Both the position numbers and the translations under genes were made by a program. Below, one piece after another: positions 1-9,622 of a stretch of DNA of 64,000 nt; within the stretch, counting starts at the first letter, position 1, and every line of letters starts with the position of its first letter. A model generated the notes under the pieces. The model did not search any database and was not told the DNA's origin. It saw only the letters and a list, made by a program, of their open reading frames with translations. The stretch is from Emmonsiellopsis sp. PD_33 (taxonomy: Eukaryota; Ascomycota; Eurotiomycetes; Onygenales; Ajellomycetaceae): contig JANTQF010000133.1 of the NCBI GenBank assembly GCA_032988165.1, positions 24,509 to 88,508 of the forward strand, written 5' to 3'.

Positions 1-1112
1 CCCCTCCTTCATCCTCGAAGGCATCAAAAAAGTCAAATACGAGGACCGCCCCATCCCAACCATCCAGAACCCCTACGATGTCCAAGTCCACGTCAAATAC
101 ACCGGCGTCTGCGGTAGCGACGTACGCATCCCCCCTCCCCTATCAAACCAGACCAAACCAAACTAACCCACCGCCCAAAATCCAGGTCCACTACTGGGAC
201 CACGGCGCCATCGGCGACTTCATCGTGAAATCCCCCATGGTCCTCGGCCACGAATCCAGCGGCATCGTAACCGCCGTCGGCTCATCCGTCACTTCGCTAC
301 GAGCCGGCGACCGCGTCGCTCTCGAACCCGGCATCCCCTGCCGCCGCTGCGAACCCTGCATGTCCGGCAAATACAACCTGTGCCTACACATGCGCTTCGC
401 CGCCACCCCGCCCTACGACGGCACGTTGGCGAAATACTACATCCTCCCCGAGGACTTTTGCTACAAGCTGCCCGAGCACGTGGGGCTGGACGAGGGCGCG
501 CTGATGGAGCCGCTCGGCGTCGCGGTGCATATCACCAAGCAAGGGTCGATTGTGCCGGGGGATACGGTGGTGGTGTTTGGAGCTGGGCCGGTGGGGTTGT
601 TGTGTGTTGCTGTCGCGAGGGCGTTTGGCGCGAGTAAGGTTATTGCGGTGGATATTCAGCCGAATCGGTTGGAGTTTGCCAAGGGGTATGCGGCGACGGG
701 GACCTATGAGCCTGTTCGCGAGCTGGATGCGAGGGGCAATGCGGAGAAGATGAAGGAGGTGCATGCGTTGGGGAGGGGTGCGGATGTTGTTATTGATGCG
801 TCCGGGGCGGAGCCGTCGGTTCATACGGGTATTCATGTGTTGAGGACTGGGGGTACGTATGTGCAGGGTGGGATGGGGAGGGATGTTATTTCCTTCCCGA
901 TTATGGCGGCGTGCACGAAGGAGTTGACGATTAAGGGGAGCTTTAGGTATGGGAGTGGTGATTATAAGTTGGCCCTGGCGCTGGTGGCGGATGGGAAGGT
1001 GGATGTTAAGAAGCTGATTACTGGGGAGGTTAAGTTTGAGGAAGCCGAGAGGGCGTTGATGGATGTTAAGGGGGGGAAGGGGATTAAGACGCTGATTCGG
1101 GGAGTGGAGTAG
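1..1112 (+). CDS. xdhA: D-xylulose reductase / xylitol dehydrogenase, 5' truncated by window edge
   Basis: Zinc-dependent medium-chain dehydrogenase that oxidises xylitol to D-xylulose with NAD+ in fungal pentose catabolism (cytosol). The frame is open from base 2; exon 1 runs to 121, intron 122-185 (GTACGC...CAG, 64 nt), exon 2 186-1112. Joining the exons restores the GSDVHYW core. Seen in the protein: catalytic-zinc GHE (GHESSG), the structural-zinc cysteine cluster CRRCEPC followed by a fourth Cys, the Rossmann loop GAGPVGLLC, and an acidic residue in AVDIQ that favours NAD+ over NADP+. The EGIKKVKYEDRPIP start and GSFRYGSGDYKLAL region match Aspergillus XdhA closely as I remember it. Only the first few residues are missing. 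Sorbitol or L-arabinitol dehydrogenase are close relatives and cannot be fully excluded. It converges with the Rab gene on the other strand. Confidence 0.93.
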   Translation, partial: PPSSSKASKKSNTRTAPSQPSRTPTMSKSTSNTPASAVATYASPLPYQTRPNQTNPPPKIQVHYWDHGAIGDFIVKSPMVLGHESSGIVTAVGSSVTSLRAGDRVALEPGIPCRRCEPCMSGKYNLCLHMRFAATPPYDGTLAKYYILPEDFCYKLPEHVGLDEGALMEPLGVAVHITKQGSIVPGDTVVVFGAGPVGLLCVAVARAFGASKVIAVDIQPNRLEFAKGYAATGTYEPVRELDARGNAEKMKEVHALGRGADVVIDASGAEPSVHTGIHVLRTGGTYVQGGMGRDVISFPIMAACTKELTIKGSFRYGSGDYKLALALVADGKVDVKKLITGEVKFEEAERALMDVKGGKGIKTLIRGVE

Positions 1113-2047
1113 TTGGGGATGGATGTCTGGGTTTCGTTTTTGGTTCGTGCATATGTTTATGACCTTTTTTTTTTAGCTGTTCATATCGTTTGTACTTCTT
1201 TTTTTGTTCTATTTTGGAGAACAGTATATATGGTTTAATGATGAGGTCTCTCTGATGCTTGTGGTGTCGTTCCTGTATTTCACTCTGTATATTTCCCCAA
1301 TGCCACACCACTGCCTTCTGTATCATTATGAGAGGAGGCAGCAGAGTAGGAAAAGGGATAACAATGGATAGCAAATACAAAGCCAACACCCAAATCCTAA
1401 CCGCTCATATCCATGTCCCGGTGTATATCGGTTACATTAGTATTATTAGAGAAATAATGTACGGTAGGTATGTATGTAGTATAGACATAGCCGTTGGGTG
1501 GAAAACATGAGTAATTAGGAAAAAGGGGTAAGGAAGGAGTTCGTTCAGTCGACAAGCCCCGACGGATGGAGAAAGGTATTACAAAATTTGATGATGGTAG
1601 TGCAGTGATGGATGTATGGATGCAAGAGAAGAAAGGCCGTGAAGGAGAAGGTGAGACGGAAGTAGGTGTATAAAAGGGGAATGGAACGACTGTTTGGGTT
1701 GAGAGGGTAAGCTGATGGTGCTATGGGTATCGTTTGCTAAGCGTATAAAGCGAGGCGAGGGGAGCGCGAAGAGGTATCGGTATATGAGCATGGAATGGAA
1801 AAGGAAAGGAAAAGCAATGCTGGCTGGGTACTCAATGGCACGGAAGAAGGATGGGTCCGCGACGAAATGGCAGGAAATCAGATATGAAAGAAACATGCTG
1901 GGGAATATGAGATAAAATGGGGGGGTCGGCCAGGATAAAGGGGAATGGAACAGGGTGCAACGGTGAGGGAAGTACGTATTTGCATCGCCTTGATAGGAAC
2001 CTAGCCAGGCGGGATGCACATCATCTTGTTCGCAAAGGAGGAGAGTG
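1113..2047. other. Convergent intergenic region
   Basis: Downstream DNA of the dehydrogenase (+) and the Rab gene (-). It holds T-rich runs after the dehydrogenase stop and purine-rich sequence near 1,500-2,000. Open frames here are low-complexity and start on non-ATG codons; I see no gene. Confidence 0.6.
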
Positions 2048-3410
2048 TCAACAACAACTACCCCTCCTCTGGCTTGGCCCGCTCAGCCTAAACACGTCCT
2101 CCCATTCCCTTATCCCACTCACCCATCCGCTGCCACTCCGTCCTCCCCTCCCCTTCCTCCGCCTCAACTGCCCTATCGAATCATCAATCGTGATCCCACT
2201 TCGTATACTACCCCCGTCACTCGTTCCAGTCCCGTACATTCCTCCATCCCCGTATTGAATCCCGCTCTGTGGATCATCCGGATCGATCTCCCCCAGCTCG
2301 ATCTTAGTCAATATAATCCGCGCCAACCGGTTGAACAGCTCATCCACATTATCGCCCGTCAACGCAGACACCTCTACTGCAACGGGTATGTTCGACTTCG
2401 CAGCCCACCTCGACGCCTCATCCAACGACACCTCGCGCCCCTCCGCCGCTACCGTCGCCGTCATCCTCGTCCCCGCATTTGGTCCGTTCATCGACCGCAT
2501 TGACCCACCGCCATCGAATGGAAAAGGCGACTGTTTGCTCGATGTGCTCGACGGTGTTGGCGGTGCCCGAAGCATATCCTCTCCACCACTGCCACCACTA
2601 GTCCCATATCCATAAAAATCTCCAGCCTGCGACATCGTGTCGCCCGGCAACAGATCACTCTTATTTCCTGCTAGCAGCACTGTGAGATTTGGCGATGCGA
2701 GGGCTCGTGCGTCCATGAGGAAGGTTGGGAGGGAGGAGAAAGAGTTGTGTGAGCCAACATCGTAGATAAGGATTGCGCCGGCGGCACCGCGGTAGTAGGA
2801 GCGTGAGACGGAGCGGAATCGTTCAGTCCCCGCAGTATCCCAGAGTTGTAGCTTGATGCGTTTCCAGCGTGAGCCGGTGCCGATCTTCACGATTTTGGAG
2901 GAGAATTCGACGCCGATTGTTTGGGAGGAGAGGACGCGCCCTGGGTTGGGTTAGTGGGGTTGGTAATGGGATATGTTATGGGGTATTGCAATCGCAGAGG
3001 GAGTCGGAGTATGGATGGGGTGTGCGGTATGGGAGGGCCCCTACATTCATTTTTCACGAAGCGATGGAGGAGGCAGGATCTAGGATTGCAGATGAGAGGT
3101 CAGCATTGTGCCAGCGGTAGAGATAGGTAGAGATAGCGGCACAGATAGAGACATAGCTATGGATAGACATGTCTGATATCAACGAGAGAAGAGGGGGGAT
3201 AGACAGACTTTCCAGCACCGCTCGGGCCCAGCAGTATGATCTTTGCCAGGTAGTCGTACATGCTATCCAGTTCCTGCAGAAGGGTCAAGCCAAGGTCAGT
3301 TGCATGCTAGCACACACATGTTCATAGATACACTGGCCTCCACTGACCTGGTTGAGCTCTGGCAGAGACGAAGCGGACGAAGCATTGGACAGCCGCCTCT
3401 GACGCGCCAT
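2048..3410 (-). CDS. Rab-family small GTPase with long low-complexity insert
   Basis: Four exons give 351 aa: 3410-3348, 3273-3209, 3079-3045 and 2940-2048. All phases join and introns are GT..AG. The G1 loop GPSGAGKS (residues 37-44) is built across the exon 2/3 junction. Then follow switch I Thr62 in SSQTIGVEF, WDTAGTE (88-94), NKSD (147-150) and an SAL G5 motif. The protein ends in Cys-Cys, the dual geranylgeranylation site of Rabs, so it should cycle between membrane and cytosol in vesicle traffic. It resembles the Rab4/Ypt4 type most. It is much longer than a usual Rab (about 200-220 aa): a Gly/Ser/Pro-rich stretch of roughly 70 residues sits between G4 and G5, and the tail before CC is also long. 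The PAF-AH gene is divergent upstream. Confidence 0.9.
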
Positions 3411-4045
3411 GGCGTCTGGAACCGGGAGAGAAGACGCAGAGATGGCCTCGAGGACGTGGATGGAGAGGAATGGATGCGACTGTGGGCAGTGGACGGAGGG
3501 TAGTAACTGTGATGAGGTAGTTATGGGGCTTGGTGTGGCTTGAGAGGTTGGCGGTGTGGTTGGTGATGCGATGCACCAACAGGCCTTAACTAGTAGTACT
3601 AATGGCTGTCTACCCCGGCGGCCTCGGGGGAACGAACTCTCTCACGACCGCTGGATGTATATTGAGTGCGTATTATTGCTTCTATCCCTGCGACTCCCGG
3701 CGGGCAAACTAATTCTCTAGCCAGGCATAACGTTCAATATTTCATCGTCTTCTGTTCGCTGTTGTCGTCTTTGCCTCGGCACATCAAGCCAGGCCACATC
3801 CATTTGATATCCACGCCAGCATCACGACAGGCCACGGAGTCGGCGCAATTATTTCTGATGGAGTGATCCAAGGCATCCGTTGGACTCGTCACTCTTTTGC
3901 CAGGTTGGACAGAAGGCAGAAGGGGATTTTTCGGGAAAAAAGGTATCCATAGACGCCATATAAAAAAAACCCGAACCATCCGTTCCTTTGCTCCCTCATT
4001 CTTCATACCCCTATCAGAGTATTCCTTTCTAGCCAGATTGAAAGC
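3411..4045. promoter_or_regulatory. Divergent intergenic region (Rab gene / PAF-AH-like gene)
   Basis: 635 bp separate the two divergent start codons. The region should carry both promoters and 5' leaders. I see no convincing TATA box or operator. The part just before 4046 is pyrimidine-rich on the + strand, as is common upstream of fungal starts. Confidence 0.45.
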
Positions 4046-5657
4046 ATGGCCTTTTCTCTACTTCAAATCCCCTCTTTCCCGTCGTTTACAGGACCTCACA
4101 AAGTTGGCACATCAGAGTTTGAGATCCCCGTCTCTTCCCTCGATTCTCCCGCTGCCACTCCGCAATCTGATATCCCGCTCTCCACGATCCTGTTCCGAGT
4201 ATTTTATCCTGCAGAAGAGGGAAACCATGCATCAAAACCAGTCTATTGGATCCCGGAACCACAAGGCGCATTTTCCGGTGCCCTTGCGGAGTTCCTGGGC
4301 CTGCCAAAGCGGTTGTCCAACCTGTTAGCGTATGTTGGCCCATCCGTTTCCTGAGGCCTCGTTGTACCACCATTGCTGGTCTAACCTGTTCAACAGGATA
4401 CTACCAAACACGCTCAAGTGGGTCAAGATACCCGCCTATCGAGATGTACCACTCAAAGCCTCAACGCTACCATCAAAGCGCTGGCCAGTTATGGTCTTCT
4501 CTCATGGCATTGGGGGATCCAGGAACATGTACAGTTACCTTCTAGGTTGCTTAGCAAGCTACGGGATCATTGTGATTGCGCCTGAACACCGGGATGGGAG
4601 TAGCCCCGTCTCTTTCGTACGGGGCCTCCAGGGGGGGCAATCCCAGGAAAAGGTGCCATATCAAGAGATCAAGCATGTCTTCGATCCCAAAATTCTGCAT
4701 AAGCGACACGCGCAGTTGCGAATTAGGCTGTGGGAACTTGGGCTTGTCCACGATGCACTTTTGAAATTAGATGCCGGGAAACAGTTATCAAATCTTATTG
4801 AGGCCGGCGTGGGGGGCCCAGTCTTTACATCAAGCCTCGATATCCACAGCCCAAGCAGTATTGTGTGGGCTGGACACTCATTCGGCGCGGCAAGCATGGT
4901 CCAATTCGTCAAGTCGATATATTGGGGTCATGTCAGCCAGAGTGAACCATCAATGACATTTGAACCATCCTTCTCGCAATATAAACCACTATACCAACCT
5001 GACTGGAATAACAAGTTGGTTTCCCAAGTCACTCCAGCCTCCCCTCTAATCCTGCTGGACCTCTGGAACCTCCCATTACTTGGCGACGACATGAAATGGC
5101 TCTGGGAAAAGCCACTGCCCTGCTACGCTTCTAAAGACAAACATCCCACGAACGTCCTAGCCATTCTCAGCGACGAGTTCTTCAAATGGGCCGCTGGACT
5201 GAAAGCTACACGATTCGCCCTATCAAACCGAGCAGTTCCCGGCTCCCCTAACCAAACAACGAGCGAAAGCCAACCCATAGGGCCCCGGGTCTTCTACGCC
5301 ACCAAGTCTGCTCACCTTAGTCAATCGGACGCCGGCATGCTCTTTCCGTGGGTCATGAAACGATTTCGACAGGCAGAGGAACCTGAGCGTACGATGCAGC
5401 TCAACGTCACAGCCGTCATCCAAATGCTCAGGGAAAGCGATGTCCCCTTCGATCTAGATGAGGAAACGCAACATGCACTAGAGAATGTTGCAGATGTTAG
5501 CACAGAGACGGCTGAGAATGAGAGTGCGAAGCCGGGTCATTTTAGCCCGAGTATCTTTGCAACAGATGGCTCAGTTAGGGGGTGGTTGCCGATTTCATTG
5601 ATTGATGACTCGAAACCCATGCCGGAGTTCGAGGTTCGGACGGCGTTGAAGCTTTGA
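4046..5657 (+). CDS. PAF-acetylhydrolase-like esterase (alpha/beta hydrolase)
   Basis: Two exons, 4046-4329 and 4397-5657, give 514 aa. The 67-nt intron starts GTATGT and ends CAACAG; the split codon is GC/G. Features of the PAF-acetylhydrolase isoform II family: FRVFYPAEE near the N-terminus, WPVMVFSHGIGGSRNMYS forming the oxyanion loop, VIAPEHRDGS, and the nucleophile elbow GHSFG (residues 254-258, Ser256). Family members hydrolyse short or oxidised sn-2 acyl groups of phospholipids; the fungal substrate is not known. No clear signal peptide is visible, so a cytosolic location is likely. The C-terminal 130 residues are acidic and less family-like. A different serine esterase activity is possible. 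Confidence 0.88.
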
Positions 5658-6274
5658 ATTGATGTATTCAAAGTTAGACAACTTTCGCGGGTGTTTCTTA
5701 CTACCCTCTTTATTTCCCCTCCCCTTTGATCATCGTCGATTCAGCCTTCTCGATAAAACCTTCTCAATAAACAACATTTCCCCCGAAAAACGCGATTTCA
5801 AACCTATTATGAGTCCTTTATAGCGGAGTCTGGGTCAAGCCGAACTCTATTCAGGGGCGTTTACTTAAGCTAGATCCAGACGGATGACTTAGAACCTTTG
5901 TTTTTAAATGATTTTTCCTGGGGATTTGGCGACAATGCCCATCTGTTTTCACATAAACCGCCGCCCTTGTTGGATCCATATACATTGCATTTCTGATCTT
6001 TTATTAGATAATTTAAGAATTTATTCGCATTCTAGCAAGCATTGCTTTTCGAACTATATCTCTATCTATCTAGAAATAAGAATTGGTTTGTTTGGTTGAG
6101 CAAAATCTGCTCCGAGCCGATTTTATATCCTGCGCCAAGTTTCCGCTTGGCATCGAAAACGGCCTAGCATCGGAAAAACAATAATAATAAGACTCCCTCT
6201 GTCCTCGTGGGCCAGCGAAAGTTAGGAAGAATCATCGAGCCAGGCAAAAAACCGACAAAACAAAAAAAGAAATT
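5658..6274. other. Intergenic, AT-rich, no gene seen
   Basis: About 600 bp between the esterase stop and the tRNA 3' end. It is moderately AT-rich with short homopolymers and no supported coding frame. Confidence 0.5.
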
Positions 6275-6369
6275 CTCCTCGACAGGGAGTCGAACCCTGG
6301 TCTCCCGCGCTTCTCAGGTTGCAGTGATGCAGTGACAAGCGGAAATCATAACCGTTAGACCATCGGGGA
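6275..6369 (-). tRNA. tRNA-Asp (anticodon GUC) with 23-nt intron
   Basis: Read on the minus strand from 6369 the sequence folds as a cloverleaf: acceptor TCCCCGA against TCGAGGA, anticodon stem TCCGC/GCGGG, loop TTGTCAC with anticodon GTC, T arm CAGGG-TTCGACT-CCCTG, and discriminator G as expected for Asp. A 23-nt intron (starting CTGCATCACT, ending GAGAAG) interrupts after position 37, the canonical site. Mature length is 72 nt before CCA addition. A run of T follows directly on the minus strand (6268-6262), a Pol III terminator. One oddity: position 4 pairs C with A in the acceptor stem. Confidence 0.9.
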
Positions 6370-6477
6370 GATGATGGGTGACGTTTCCAAAAATTGGGCT
6401 TTGATGGGAAATCTTAACTATCTAAATCCATTGCTGTCTTGATCCCCCGCTGTCTACACCACTCCATCACTTTGGGG

Positions 6478-7947
6478 ATGTTGACCTCTTTCCTCCAGTC
6501 CTTGCCCCGGCTCGGACCAAGATGGACACCTCTCAACTTCACCAATCCAAGTTTCATTCGGTTGCCCACAAGCCAGGCAATCGAGGAGGAAACTATCCCG
6601 GGCTATGTTGCTGGTCGATACTATCCTACCCAGATAGGAGAAATACTCAGGGACAGGTACCAAGTTGTGGGAAAACTGGGCTTTGGAGCCAGCTCAACTG
6701 TATGGCTGGCACAGGACATGAAGTAAGAAGCCCCCTGGGCACCCATCAAACTTCCACATTAACCAATTCAAAATGCAGCTATCATTGTTACGTCACCCTC
6801 AAGATTTTTATCAAGTCAACATCAATGGGGCAGCAGCTGGACGACAAGCTTAAGATATACAAACATATAGAAGGAGCTTTGCAAAGACATCCAGGTCATA
6901 AGTATGTCAGATCATTGCTGGACTCATTTGATATCAATGGGCCTGAGGACAAACATCTATGTCTTGTCCATCCCCCATTATGGGAAAGTGTGTTAGCTTT
7001 TCTATACTGGAACCCAGTACGGAGACTGCCTATCCCAGTCTTGGCTGTTACACTCTGCAGTCTATTCCTTGCTTTAGACTATCTGCATAGAGAATGCAAG
7101 ATCATCCATACTGGCAAGTGTTTCCCCCCTGAGCTCTACTTCAGCCAATTACTTACAAGCATATTAGATGTTAAGGCGGATAACATTATGTTTGGCATCG
7201 CCGATGATGCAGTTTTCAGTGATTTCGAAGAGGATGAGATTAAAAGCCCTTGCCCTAGGAAGGAGCTAGATGGAAGGACGATTTATACCTCCCGTAAACT
7301 CAGAATGCCTACTACTAATGAACTAGGTGCACCTATCCTCTGCGATTTTGGCTCTGCTGTGTTGGGTGACAAAGAGCACTCAGAAGACATTCAACCCGAT
7401 ATCTACCGAGCGCCGGAAGTAATTCTGGAAGCCCCATGGACATATAGTGTTGATATATGGAATGTAGGGTGCCTTGTAAGAAACCCAATAACCCTAACGC
7501 AAGAAATTTTCGTGCTTACATTCGTTAGATTTGGAATCTTTTTGAAGGGGGGTCCTTGTTCAGCGGCCAGGACACAGAATTTCAGACTTATCGGAGTCGG
7601 GCTCATCTTGCCGAAATGATACGCCTTCTTGGTCCGCCGCCACCAAATCTCCTTGCGCGGGGAAATTTAACCAAAAAGTTCTTTTCAGAGGAAGGTAATT
7701 CATCCGGTCTACCACTTTATATAGGTAGCAATAGTTGACCGTTTCTGACATTTTAGGTGACTTCTGCGCTGGAGATTTAGTGGGGCAACCCAGTCCACTC
7801 GAGGAACGAGAGACCAGTCTTGAGGAGGAGGACAAGGAGCAATTCCTCCGCCTCGTGCGAAAAATGCTGCAATGGGAGCCGGAAAAACGAAGCTCTGCCA
7901 AGGAGCTCGAAACAGACGAGTGGCTGCAGAAAGAATTACATGAATAG
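6478..7947 (+). CDS. SRPK-like serine/threonine protein kinase
   Basis: Five exons, 6478-6722, 6779-7113, 7168-7475, 7529-7694 and 7757-7947, give 414 aa. Start 6478 is the first ATG in frame. Kinase motifs: Gly loop KLGFGASSTVW (66-76), ATP-binding Lys90 in YVTLKIF, catalytic loop IIHTDVKADN (Asp194; HTD instead of HRD is typical of SRPKs), DFG 253-255, and an activation segment with YRAPEV. The preceding IEEETIPGY...YYPTQIGEIL is the usual lead-in of fungal SRPK-like kinases, a family expanded in Onygenales and dermatophytes. Intron 2 (7114-7167) appears to use a GC donor (G|GCAAGT): any GT alternative gives a stop soon after HT. SR-protein substrates are expected from the family but not shown. 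Confidence 0.88.
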
Positions 7948-8553
7948 GCGGGCGTCTCTCTTTCGGGCTGTATATTGATCGCAGATAATCCCAAGCTCGT
8001 GTCATAATACTTCATCTATTTAATTATTCATGACTGAATGCATATCCTTCTAAGATGACCCGACCATCCGCCGATTGCCCTTTGAGTCTTAGATACCCTA
8101 ATCCCTCACCCTGATGGGGTTGATACATCACAAAAGTTGTGTCTTTTTCTTGTCGCCTCATAGAACTCTATTGAACAGTTTCAAATGGGACTGGGCTCAT
8201 TGTCGGCGGGAAAATCTGCATCTGGTCTATGTGTATCTCTTGCAATTGGAGAACAGAGGGCCTTTTGACTTTCTCGTCAACTGTGCGGGATATTTGCAGA
8301 TGGCCTATTTGTCGCTGAGTTGTGAAGACTTGAGATGTTCAGTTAACTTCCTCTGTCAGTGATGAAGATCAACTCTCAGACTACCCAATGAGTCCGTACC
8401 ACATCATATGTGGGCCCCATTTGAGATATATCTTGGAGGGATCATGATCTTGTTCCCCTTCTTCGTCCCCCTCTTCTTCTTCTTCTGCCCCCCGCCCTTC
8501 TCGAAACACGTACATCGCCTGTTTCATTCATCCCACCATATCAAACACCAAAA
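7948..8553. promoter_or_regulatory. Intergenic with pyrimidine-rich leader
   Basis: Space between kinase and alpha/beta hydrolase. A strong CT tract lies at about 8457-8510 on the + strand, just before the hydrolase start, as expected for a fungal core promoter or 5' leader. An 82-codon frame at 8114-8362 looks accidental. Confidence 0.45.
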
Positions 8554-9622
8554 ATGGCCGCTTCGAAAACAATCAAAGTTCCTCACCTGGGCGGCATCGT
8601 CGTCGGGTATGAACTGTCAGCCGAAACATACGACCCTTCAAAGCCCACATGCGTGCTAATCAACTCGATGTGCACCACAGCATCATTGTACCGGACCCAG
8701 TTTGAAAGTGAAAAACTCACCACGCTCATGAACCTCCTGGCCATTGAACCCCTGGGACATGGCTCCACCAGCTCGCCGATGGAGCATTTCACATACTGGG
8801 ATTCAGCTATCATGGCCCTTCAGGTCATGGATGGATTAGGAATTCAGAAGGCGTTTGTACTGGGCACTAGCCAGGGTGGCTGGATAGCCGCACGTATGGC
8901 GCTTCTGGCACCAGATCGGGTACGAAATTTTTTTTTGTAGCTGCCGGGATATATTTCAGTTCCACTAGTTGCCTGAACCCAACCCCAGATAATCCAGATC
9001 CTTATAGCTAGGTTGCTAACTCGCGCCTAGATTCTGGGCCTCATGCCTATGGGCACATCGATGGACTATGAATCCCCAGAATCGCGAACAAAGGGGTGTT
9101 GGGACCCGGTACCGCTTCTGTCTCCCTTTTACGATAAATGGACTAGCGCCACGGCAACCTCGGAGTTTGTTGTTGACGATATGTGGTGCGGAATGGTCGC
9201 TGGTCTGGGACTTGGGGAGGGCGCGAGTGCAGATATCATTGAATTTTGGCAGAAGACCGTGAAGGAGGTCTATTCCGGCGACGAGGGTAGAAAGAAGGTT
9301 CGCATGGCAGCGATCTGCCTCATGACTCGAGATGGACTCCTATTCAGGCTGTGTGATATCAAATGCCCTGTGTATTGGTTGCAGGTATGGAAGACCCCGT
9401 TGGCTCGTGGAATTCGCCAGTGCCTATGCTGATGAGTAGTTATAATAGGGGACCAACGATGGCCCATATGGCACCACTTTTCCTGGGGAGCAGATAAAGC
9501 TCTTTACTGGCTCTAGGGAAGCCAAATTGATCGTGGTTGAAGGGGGGGCACATTATCTCAATGCAACCAATCCGACTGAGGTGAACGATGCTCTTGTCGA
9601 TTTGGTGAATAAGTATAAATGA
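8554..9622 (+). CDS. Alpha/beta hydrolase fold protein
   Basis: Three exons, 8554-8919, 9031-9384 and 9449-9622, give 297 aa; both introns are GT..AG in phase 0. The fold's landmarks are visible: strand-turn LLAIEPLGHGSTSS (residues 61-74), nucleophile elbow GTSQGG (Ser106), a likely acid at Asp244 in GTNDG, and the catalytic His275 in EGGAHYLN. Length and motif spacing fit small soluble hydrolases of the enol-lactonase/haloperoxidase-like group common in fungi. The substrate cannot be told from sequence. There is no signal peptide. ATG at 8554 follows a pyrimidine tract and has A at -3, supporting the start. Confidence 0.88.

Noticed and set aside
384..836. Long antisense frame over the dehydrogenase
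   Set aside because: Shadow of a high-GC coding frame; Arg/His-rich with no domain.
1579..2019. Minus-strand open frame of 146 codons downstream of the dehydrogenase
   Set aside because: Low-complexity Phe/Ser/His/Leu-rich translation of purine-rich DNA; no motif and it lies in a region expected to be 3' UTR.
8114..8362. ATG-started 82-codon frame before the alpha/beta hydrolase
   Set aside because: No family motif, biased composition, no splice partner; most likely part of intergenic DNA.
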